A DNA stretch of 5,317 nucleotides from Clostridia bacterium (GTDB lineage: Bacteria; Bacillota; Clostridia; CAKSNL01; HGM11501): NCBI GenBank assembly GCA_017390225.1, contig JAFPCL010000236.1, positions 1-5,317 of the forward strand, given 5' to 3'. The notes below the pieces were generated by a model. The model had not been told where the DNA came from. It saw nothing but the letters and a program-made list of their open reading frames with translations, and searched no databases. Positions 1-5,317 of this stretch are shown here, piece by piece; position 1 is the first letter of the stretch, and each line of letters starts with the position of its first letter. A program made the translations under genes and the position numbers.

Positions 1-7
1 TCGAAAC

Positions 8-131
8 AGCTAAATTAAATTCGCCAATCCGCTGACCGCAAGGTCAATTTAGCTACGAAGTAATTTCGCGTGCGGCAGCACATTTAGCTCGCCGCAAGGC
101 GAATTTAGCTGATTTCAACTTTGTTGAAATC
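8..131. repeat. Array of short hairpins joined by AATTTAGCT words
   Basis: This gene-free stretch is almost entirely small inverted repeats. Reading the plus strand: TGACC-GCAA-GGTCA at 33-46, CGAA-GTAAT-TTCG at 56-68, GTGC-GGCA-GCAC at 70-81, TCGCC-GCAA-GGCGA at 89-102, and a 9-bp stem (GATTTCAAC at 111-119 with GTTGAAATC at 123-131, loop TTT). The linker word AATTTAGCT follows the first and fourth hairpins (46-54, 102-110), and ATTTAGCT follows the third (82-89). An inverted copy, AGCTAAATT, lies at 8-16. The outer ends are also inverted repeats: GGCGAATTTAGCT at 98-110 answers AGCTAAATT...CGCC at 8-25, which carries an extra AAATT. The last hairpin overlaps the stop codon of the neighbouring minus-strand gene. 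The structure is seen directly. Its role is unknown: it could be a REP-like or MITE-like element, an mRNA 3'-end stabiliser, or a terminator without a U-run. Confidence 0.75.
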
Positions 132-2223
132 ACCCCTTCATCACATAGTCAAAGCGCATGACGGGTGCAACGGTACCCAAGGTCATGAAATCCTGTGCGT
201 TGCCGTCGGTCTGGGAGTTGTCTGCCCACTTAAAGCGCAGATTCAGCTTACCTTCTACGCCGAGGACGGCACGGGAGACTTTCACCATCATTTCCTTGCC
301 TTCGACCTTAAATTCTGCCTTGCCGGCTTCCTTCCAGTTCCAACCGCCGGTGCATTCTTCGATGATGCCCGTGGTGCGGTTTACTACATGAGAATAGCCG
401 TTCCATGCGGTTTTATTGCCCGTATTAATATACAGCGTCATCCAGTTTTCCTGTTTGGGAGCGGTGATATCTTCGCGGCAACGAACATAGAAATAAACAT
501 TTTCTGCATCATATGCCACTTTGGCGGCGGCAAAATCGTTGCGGCCGGTGTCGTTTGTGTATTCGGTGCAAAGAAGATTACCCATATGCTTTCTGGGAAT
601 ATCCATGCAGGTGACGTTTTCGTATGTATAAGTCACATCCCCCCATTGCGAGAAATCGCCATTGATATCGATTGCCTTTTCCTGTGCGGCAGGCAGTTCT
701 CTTGCACCCTTGTAGGCACGAATGTTTGCCGCCATCTGATAGTAATAGTTATCGCCGAAGAAACCGCGAATCGGTTCAATGTCACGGCTGTATTCCGGAG
801 AGAATAGGTCCACCCAGAAGGGATCGTTTTCCGTCAGCTTCTTGCCTAAAAACACACTGTCCACAGAGCCGGGATGCGGCAGGAATTTCGTGGCGGTAAA
901 TTCGTTGAAGCCGGTAATGAACATAACCTCGGGGTCTTGCGCAATAGCACAGTCAAACTGCTCCTGGAAATAAATGCCCTCGCCGGAAGTGGTAAATTCT
1001 GTGCCGTAACGGGTGTGATATTCGGGCTGTTTGCCGTCTTTATAGCTTCTGCCGATATTGGTGGTGGCATGCTGTGCGGCGGAAACGGAAATTTCCTCGG
1101 GCACATCGGGGGTTTCGGCAAGGTATGCATAAGGCTGGGGTGTGTGGGCAACCCATGTCCAGAAATTGAGACCGCCTGTCCATGCCCAGTTTCTGCGCCA
1201 TTCGAAGAAATTGCCGGTGATTTCATCCGCATCTTCAGGTCCACCGCAAATCAGCGGCTTGTTGTCCTTGCCGAAGCGGAACCACAAATCTTCATAGCAA
1301 CCGTCTTTATAAATCAAATTGTAAAGATGCTTTGCGCTGTCTGCGGCATGGCAGGCATCGTTGGGCATGATAAACATGATTTGCGGCGTGGGATTGCCCT
1401 CGGCACGCATCTGTGCGAAGGTTTCAAAAATGGTTAAAATAACATCATCATAAGAGGTGTGATTGGTCACGTCCAAGCACACAGCATCCACGCCGGCGGC
1501 ATAAAGCATGGCGGCATGGCGGCGAATGACCCAAGCATCTTTGCTGGAATAATAGCCAAAATACGGCTCTGCCCAGTAGTGCGGCGAACCTTCAGGGCCG
1601 AAAGCGGGATCTTCGGGATTCTCATAAAGAATCTTGGAGTTGTCGTAAATATCAAAGTCATGGCTTTCCTGTGCATTGGCAATAAAGTAGAAGGCAATGA
1701 CCTTTTTATCCTTGCGAAGTTCGCGCACCTTTTCGGGGGCACTTCTGCCCAAATCATCGGTAAATGCCCAGGTATCTGCCTGAATATCACGCACAGGCAC
1801 ATTTTTCTGTTTTGCAGAACCATAGTAGAAGCCAAATCCTTCCGGCTTCTTGTCCGTAAACTCAATGGTGTGCAGAAGCGGTGCATGGCGGCGCGGTGCA
1901 GAATAGCGCACACGGATAATCACATCATGCACACCCTCAATGCCTTGGATGGCATAAGAAGCCGTATGCTTTGCAAATTTGTGATGGTTTGCAGGCAAGA
2001 AAGCATCCTTTAAAATCAAGTTTTCCGGCGTTTCTTCATCAATATACACATTGGCATAGTTGCCGTTGTAGCCATCGGAAACAGTGAACACCACATACTG
2101 CAGGGATTTTTCAAACGTAACGCCCGAAAAACGGAGCAATCCGCCATCTCCCAAACGGACAGCGCCGTTTTCATCTCGCATTTCCTCTTTGTAAAATGCA
2201 TCTTTTGTCCATAATGTCAACAT
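130..2223 (-). CDS. GH71/GH99-like glycoside hydrolase with flanking carbohydrate-binding-like domains
   Basis: The 697-residue protein probably acts on a polysaccharide or glycan; the substrate cannot be read from the sequence. Residues about 1-125 look like a beta-sandwich of CBM6 type. Residues about 170-510 resemble the GH71/GH99-like barrel family, with YWAEPYFGYY at 216-225, a strand ending in CLDVTN at 249-254 (D251), EDLWFRF at 311-317 and ITGFNEF at 436-442. I read the last as the counterpart of the WNEW motif of GH99-like proteins, which makes E441 a candidate active-site acid. Residues about 517-697 begin IDINGDFSQW and resemble a CBM9-like domain. There is no signal peptide or membrane segment, so the protein should be cytoplasmic unless exported in an unusual way. 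The ATG at 2223 has only a weak purine-rich ribosome site (AGAGAG, about 8 nt upstream). The gene starts 33 bp after the lipoprotein gene, which suggests an operon. The reading frame is intact. The family assignment comes from remembered motif patterns; the exact GH family is uncertain. Confidence 0.8.
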   Translation of the reverse strand: MLTLWTKDAFYKEEMRDENGAVRLGDGGLLRFSGVTFEKSLQYVVFTVSDGYNGNYANVYIDEETPENLILKDAFLPANHHKFAKHTASYAIQGIEGVHDVIIRVRYSAPRRHAPLLHTIEFTDKKPEGFGFYYGSAKQKNVPVRDIQADTWAFTDDLGRSAPEKVRELRKDKKVIAFYFIANAQESHDFDIYDNSKILYENPEDPAFGPEGSPHYWAEPYFGYYSSKDAWVIRRHAAMLYAAGVDAVCLDVTNHTSYDDVILTIFETFAQMRAEGNPTPQIMFIMPNDACHAADSAKHLYNLIYKDGCYEDLWFRFGKDNKPLICGGPEDADEITGNFFEWRRNWAWTGGLNFWTWVAHTPQPYAYLAETPDVPEEISVSAAQHATTNIGRSYKDGKQPEYHTRYGTEFTTSGEGIYFQEQFDCAIAQDPEVMFITGFNEFTATKFLPHPGSVDSVFLGKKLTENDPFWVDLFSPEYSRDIEPIRGFFGDNYYYQMAANIRAYKGARELPAAQEKAIDINGDFSQWGDVTYTYENVTCMDIPRKHMGNLLCTEYTNDTGRNDFAAAKVAYDAENVYFYVRCREDITAPKQENWMTLYINTGNKTAWNGYSHVVNRTTGIIEECTGGWNWKEAGKAEFKVEGKEMMVKVSRAVLGVEGKLNLRFKWADNSQTDGNAQDFMTLGTVAPVMRFDYVMKG

Positions 2224-2256
2224 AAAATTTTCTCTCTTTCTCTATTGATTTTTTAT

Positions 2257-2904
2257 TTAAAAGCCATAAGTCAGCATCGACCAGCCATTATTTGTTTTCA
2301 CACAAACAACCTCTGTTTGATCTTCCCTCAGCTTTCCTTTATCGATATAAGCAACATCCAGGTTCACAACGCAAACCTCATGAATATCGGTCTCTTCTTC
2401 GGCAAAAAAGCCTTCCAAATATTTTTTCCCTTCCTCGGAAGCCGCATCATGCACGGTTTCGTTGGACACCGTACAGCGCATTTCGCGCTTTGTCATACCT
2501 TCCATAAACATCTGGTAAAACGCTGAAAAAGCGGCATCATCGGCAGGATCAATGGAAAAATCAAAGCCTGTTTTTGCTATTTGCTCATCCGTCAGCGTTT
2601 CGGAAAGGGAAAGATATAAATCATTCATAAAGGCTTCGCGTCCGCAAATATGCAAATGTGCCGTACAACCGGCGGCATCCATGGCATAAAAGGCACGAAT
2701 ATACTGTACTGCCACCCGTGCCGGCTCAGACAGCTCTTCCTCCGGCACCTCCGTCACGAATCTGTCCAGATCCGCATCGGTCAAAACGGCCGGCTCTTCA
2801 ACCTCAGCCGCCGTTTCAGGCGTTGTTTCGGGAACTGCCGGCTTTTGTGCACATGCCGAAAGAAGCAAGGCACAAGCAATCATAATTGTCCATGTTTTCT
2901 TCAT
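2257..2904 (-). CDS. Small secreted lipoprotein of unknown function
   Basis: The 215-residue protein has a typical lipoprotein signal peptide: MKK, a hydrophobic core at about 5-15, and a lipobox L15-S16-A17-C18. It should therefore be diacylated at C18 and anchored on the outer face of the membrane. A linker rich in Pro, Glu and Thr (about 21-40) leads to an acidic globular domain at about 45-215. The tail (VVCVKTNNGWSMLTYGF) resembles the final strands of NTF2-like domains found in many clostridial lipoproteins of the DUF4878/DUF5105 kind; this is a fold-level guess. Besides C18 the mature part has five cysteines (80, 87, 144, 178, 201), which is rather many for an exported clostridial protein. 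The start is well supported by AGGAGG 5 nt before the ATG. It sits 33 bp upstream of the glycoside-hydrolase-like gene and 77 bp after the EF-G-like gene. No catalytic motif was recognised. Confidence 0.85.
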   Translation of the reverse strand: MKKTWTIMIACALLLSACAQKPAVPETTPETAAEVEEPAVLTDADLDRFVTEVPEEELSEPARVAVQYIRAFYAMDAAGCTAHLHICGREAFMNDLYLSLSETLTDEQIAKTGFDFSIDPADDAAFSAFYQMFMEGMTKREMRCTVSNETVHDAASEEGKKYLEGFFAEEETDIHEVCVVNLDVAYIDKGKLREDQTEVVCVKTNNGWSMLTYGF

Positions 2905-2908
2905 AATG

Positions 2909-2915
2909 TCCTCCT
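2909..2915 (-). promoter_or_regulatory. Ribosome binding site of the lipoprotein gene
   Basis: The minus strand reads AGGAGGA, leaving 5 nt between AGGAGG and the ATG at 2904. It is a near-perfect Shine-Dalgarno sequence and fixes the start so that the lipoprotein signal peptide is complete. It lies only 11 nt after the end of the upstream terminator-like hairpin. Confidence 0.9.
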
Positions 2916-2926
2916 GTGATTACAGT

Positions 2927-2971
2927 AAACAAACCAAAGAGCCGAGCAACCGCCCGACCTTTGGTTTGTTT
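2927..2971 (-). terminator. Long terminator-like hairpin after the EF-G-like gene
   Basis: AAACAAACCAAAG (2927-2939) and CTTTGGTTTGTTT (2959-2971) form a perfect 13-bp outer stem. On the minus strand an inner stem, GTCGGGC with GCTCGGC (7 pairs, two of them G-U), continues it past one unpaired T and closes a GGTT loop. The outer stem has an A-rich 5' side and a T-rich 3' side, so it can act as a terminator with the U-tract built into the 3' arm; the plus strand has a comparable T-rich exit (GTTTGTTTTTATT). It begins 10 bp after the EF-G-like stop codon and is most likely its transcription terminator. The run of U after the stem on the minus strand is short (TTTACTG), so termination may be partial. 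Confidence 0.8.
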
Positions 2972-2981
2972 TTATTACATT

Positions 2982-5045
2982 TTATTCAGCCGCTTTTTTG
3001 GATTCTTCAATAACCTTCTGTGCGACCGTTTCAGGAGCCTGCTCATAGCGAACAAATTCAAAGGTAAACTGTCCACGGGACTGGGTGATGGAGCGCAGAT
3101 CGGAAGCATAAGTGGACATTTCACTCATGGGAACTTCTGCTTCAATTTCGCTCTTACCATGTCCCAAGGGATTCATACCAAGCACGCGACCGCGGCGCTT
3201 GTTGATGTCGCCGGAAATATCACCCATGTTGGCATCGGGAATGGTAACCACCAGCTTGCCGATGGGCTCTAACAGCACGGGGCTTGCCTGCGGCAGACCA
3301 TCACGATACGCAATGGAAGCCGCCATTTTGAAGGACATTTCGGAGGAGTCAACAGGATGGTAAGAACCGTCAACCAAGGTAGCCTTGAGGTTCACCACCG
3401 GATAGCCTGCCAAAACGCCGCGAGTCACGCAGTCACGCAACCCCTTTTCGACTGCCGGGAAGAAGTTCTTCGGAACGGCGCCGCCGAAAATCTTTTCTTC
3501 AAATACCAATTCCGTAGAATCGGGATTAGGCTCAAATTCAATCCAAACATCACCGAACTGACCGTGACCGCCGGACTGCTTCTTATGACGACCTTGCACA
3601 CGCACGGGCTTGCGGATGGTTTCACGATACGGAACTTTCGCAGGACCCAAATCCACCGCCACACCGAATTTACTCTTCAGCTTGGTGCAGATAACATCCA
3701 AATGCTGATCACCGATACCGGAGATAACCATCTGATGCGTTTCCGCGCGATTTTCAAAGGTAAAGGTGGGATCTTCTTCTAAAAGCTTGTTAAGACCGGC
3801 GCTGATTTTTTCTTCATCACCCTTGGCTTTGGGCAAAATGGCAAGTGTCAGCTTCGGATGCGGGAAATCGATAGCAGGCAGAATGATGGGATTGCTCTTG
3901 GAGCAAAGGGTGTCCCCCGTACCGGTCACCGCAAGCTTTGTGACGGCACCGATATCGCCGGCAACCAATTTATCCACTTCAATCTGCTTCTTGCCGCGCA
4001 AAACATACAGGCGGCCGATTTTTTCCATCGCATCTTTATTGGCATTATATACCTGCGAATCTGCGGTGAGCGTACCGGAGAAAACGCGGAACATCGAGAT
4101 TTTGCCGTAGTTATCGGCAACCGTCTTGAAGACATGGGCGCAAAGCGGTGCATCTTCTTTGGTTTCAAAGGAAACGGCTTCTTCGCTTTCCGGCAAATGA
4201 CCTTCGATTTTGCCTCTTTCGGAAGGATTGGGGAACCAATCCACGAGCGCATCCATCAAGAAGTTCGTGCCGGCATTGATGGCGGAGCTACCTGCCAGAA
4301 CCGGCGTGAGCACACGAGTGCGAACACCGATGGCAACAGCCTTTTTCAGCTGTTCTTCTGTCAGCTCGCCGTTTTCGAAATAAGCTTCCATCAGCTCTTC
4401 ATCCGCACCGGCGGCGGTTTCCATCAGTTCTTCACGCATGGATTTGGCGACATCTGCCATTGATACGGGAATTTCGCCGGGAACAATCTTATCACCCTGC
4501 CATGCATAACCCTTCATGGAAATCAAATCAATAAATCCGCCCAATTTGCCGCCTTCATGAATCGGAATCACGACAGGGGCAACGCTTGTTCCGAAGTTAT
4601 CTTTAATTTGCTGCAACACCTTATCAAAATTGGCATGCTCGGATTTCATTTTATTGATATAAAATACGGTAGGCAAATTCTTTGCCTGTGCATATTCCCA
4701 AGCATTTTCCGTACCAACGGCAACACCGGATTTACTGCTGACAACAATCACGGCACCGTCTGCGGCGCAAAGACCTTCTGTCACTTCTCCGACAAAATCG
4801 AAATATCCGGGGGTGTCGATGATATTGATTTTATTATTCTTCCAATCATAGGGCACCATAGAAGTGCCGATACTGATTTGACGCTTAATTTCTTCGGGGT
4901 CAAAGTCAGACGTGGTCGTACCATCGCCCACTTTACCGAATCGATCCAACACGCCGGCAGAAAATGCCATTGCTTCTGCCAAAGAAGTCTTTCCCGTGCT
5001 ACCGTGTCCCAATAAAATAATATTTCTGATTTTGTCGATACTCAT
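2982..5045 (-). CDS. fusA2: EF-G-like translation GTPase (EF-G-2 / FusA2 type)
   Basis: The 687 residues cover all EF-G domains, near the usual length of about 690. The G domain (about 1-275) has P-loop GHGSTGKT at 13-20, switch I TTTSDFDPEEIKRQISI at 43-59, switch II DTPGYFDF at 77-84, the G4 position NKMK at 131-134 and G5-like GSS at 252-254. Domain II is about 300-385 and domain III about 395-470. Domain IV (about 475-595) includes GGHGQFGDVWIEF at 492-504 and the tip segment SYHPVDSSEM at 561-570. Domain V follows (about 596-670), ending TYASDLRSITQSRG. The SDFDPEEIKRQISI and PGY patterns mark the EF-G-2 group rather than housekeeping EF-G, which has PGH. Such paralogs bind ribosomes, but their roles differ between species. 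The G4 Asp that reads guanine is replaced by Lys134, which is unusual. AAGGAGG lies 8 nt before the ATG, and a sigma-A promoter lies about 100 bp upstream. A main EF-G must exist elsewhere in the genome (inference). Confidence 0.95.
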   Translation of the reverse strand: MSIDKIRNIILLGHGSTGKTSLAEAMAFSAGVLDRFGKVGDGTTTSDFDPEEIKRQISIGTSMVPYDWKNNKINIIDTPGYFDFVGEVTEGLCAADGAVIVVSSKSGVAVGTENAWEYAQAKNLPTVFYINKMKSEHANFDKVLQQIKDNFGTSVAPVVIPIHEGGKLGGFIDLISMKGYAWQGDKIVPGEIPVSMADVAKSMREELMETAAGADEELMEAYFENGELTEEQLKKAVAIGVRTRVLTPVLAGSSAINAGTNFLMDALVDWFPNPSERGKIEGHLPESEEAVSFETKEDAPLCAHVFKTVADNYGKISMFRVFSGTLTADSQVYNANKDAMEKIGRLYVLRGKKQIEVDKLVAGDIGAVTKLAVTGTGDTLCSKSNPIILPAIDFPHPKLTLAILPKAKGDEEKISAGLNKLLEEDPTFTFENRAETHQMVISGIGDQHLDVICTKLKSKFGVAVDLGPAKVPYRETIRKPVRVQGRHKKQSGGHGQFGDVWIEFEPNPDSTELVFEEKIFGGAVPKNFFPAVEKGLRDCVTRGVLAGYPVVNLKATLVDGSYHPVDSSEMSFKMAASIAYRDGLPQASPVLLEPIGKLVVTIPDANMGDISGDINKRRGRVLGMNPLGHGKSEIEAEVPMSEMSTYASDLRSITQSRGQFTFEFVRYEQAPETVAQKVIEESKKAAE

Positions 5046-5053
5046 TGTGTAAA

Positions 5054-5060
5054 CCTCCTT
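5054..5060 (-). promoter_or_regulatory. Ribosome binding site of the EF-G-like gene
   Basis: The minus strand reads AAGGAGG, followed by 8 nt and the ATG at 5045. It is a strong Shine-Dalgarno match at standard spacing and confirms the start. Confidence 0.92.
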
Positions 5061-5070
5061 TATGATTCTG

Positions 5071-5089
5071 GTGCATGTTCTTCATACAC
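5071..5089 (-). other. Small hairpin in the EF-G-like gene leader
   Basis: The minus strand reads GTGTATG, AAGAA, CATGCAC. The arms form 7 pairs, one of them G-U, with a 5-nt loop. The hairpin ends 10 nt before the AAGGAGG site, inside a predicted leader of about 95 nt. It does not cover the ribosome site. It may be chance or a minor leader structure. Confidence 0.4.
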
Positions 5090-5146
5090 TTTTTTAACAA
5101 ATACTTTCAAAAAAAATAACTTTTTCTGTCTGTATTGCACAAAAAC

Positions 5147-5175
5147 ATCATAGCATATTTTATTTATCTTGTCAA
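5147..5175 (-). promoter_or_regulatory. Sigma-A promoter of the EF-G-like gene
   Basis: The minus strand has -35 TTGACA (5175-5170), a 17-bp spacer and -10 TATGAT (5152-5147), preceded by TGC, an extended -10. Transcription should begin near 5140, giving a leader of about 95 nt before the ATG. Consensus hexamers at ideal spacing predict strong constitutive expression. A/T tracts upstream of the -35 could act as an UP element. Confidence 0.88.
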
Positions 5176-5193
5176 TATTTTTTCAAAAAAAAC

Positions 5194-5222
5194 TTGACAT
5201 TTTTTTGATTCTGTGCTATAAT
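5194..5222 (+). promoter_or_regulatory. Sigma-A promoter of tRNA-Val
   Basis: TTGACA (5194-5199), a 17-bp spacer and TATAAT (5217-5222) match the sigma-A consensus exactly, and TGC before the -10 adds an extended -10. The expected start is near 5229-5230, about 9 nt before the mature tRNA. The sequence upstream of the -35 is an A-tract (5184-5192). Its -35 lies 18 bp from the -35 of the divergent EF-G-like promoter. Confidence 0.93.
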
Positions 5223-5238
5223 CCCATTATCAAATCAA

Positions 5239-5315
<77 letters not shown>

Positions 5316-5317
5316 AA

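Noticed and set aside
8..110. CRISPR array
   Set aside because: The repeated word is only 8-9 nt, appears in both orientations, and the intervening pieces are self-complementary hairpins rather than unrelated spacers of equal length.
111..131. Intrinsic terminator of the glycoside-hydrolase-like gene
   Set aside because: The 9-bp stem is placed correctly after the coding sequence, but the minus strand continues AGCTAAATTCGCC with no U-run, so it was listed only as part of the hairpin array.
121..807. Long plus-strand open frame opposite the glycoside-hydrolase-like gene (others at 874-1437 and 1459-2013)
   Set aside because: They are antisense to a gene with clear domain motifs, lack convincing ribosome sites and their translations are Cys/His/Ile-rich without family resemblance.
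3858..4463. Plus-strand open frames opposite the EF-G-like gene (also 3357-3782 and 4557-5015)
   Set aside because: The minus-strand EF-G reading is unambiguous along its whole length; these are shadows of its codon pattern.
2982..5045. Housekeeping EF-G or a tetracycline-resistance ribosomal protection protein
   Set aside because: PGY in switch II and the SDFDPEEIKRQISI switch I segment fit the EF-G-2 group; the domain IV tip SYHPVDSSEM is EF-G-like rather than TetM-like.
5046..5140. Riboswitch or T-box in the EF-G-like leader
   Set aside because: The leader is about 95 nt, AT-rich, and shows only one small hairpin; no T-box sequence, terminator or known riboswitch core was seen.

Overview
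The window looks like ordinary chromosome of a Gram-positive anaerobe of the Clostridia, perhaps an uncultured gut member of the Oscillospirales type. This is inference from strong AGGAGG ribosome binding sites, textbook sigma-A promoters, a clostridial-style second EF-G, a short lipoprotein signal peptide and balanced base composition with AT-rich spacers. No phage, transposase, CRISPR or plasmid gene is visible.

Layout from left to right: (a) 8-131, a gene-free patch of small GNRA-type and other hairpins separated by a conserved AATTTAGCT word and bounded by inverted copies of that word; (b) 130-2223, minus strand, a three-domain glycoside-hydrolase-like protein (N-terminal carbohydrate-binding-like domain, GH71/GH99-like barrel, C-terminal CBM9-like domain) without a signal peptide; (c) 2257-2904, minus strand, a small lipoprotein of unknown function, 33 bp upstream of (b) and probably cotranscribed with it; (d) 2927-2971, a long hairpin that looks like a terminator for the next gene; (e) 2982-5045, minus strand, an EF-G-like translation GTPase of the EF-G-2 (FusA2) type with a degenerate GTP-binding motif; (f) 5046-5238, a divergent control region with two back-to-back sigma-A promoters; (g) 5239-5315, plus strand, tRNA-Val(CAC).

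The EF-G paralog and tRNA-Val share a divergent promoter region, so translation-related functions lie on the right. The lipoprotein and glycoside-hydrolase-like genes follow the EF-G gene on the same strand. There is almost no room for a separate promoter after the EF-G terminator, so they may depend partly on readthrough or on a promoter inside the EF-G gene. The points most worth a second look are the hairpin array, the loss of the guanine-specificity Asp in the EF-G paralog (NKMK instead of NKxD), the placement of the terminator, and a T-stem mismatch in the tRNA. I see no convincing new multi-gene system.
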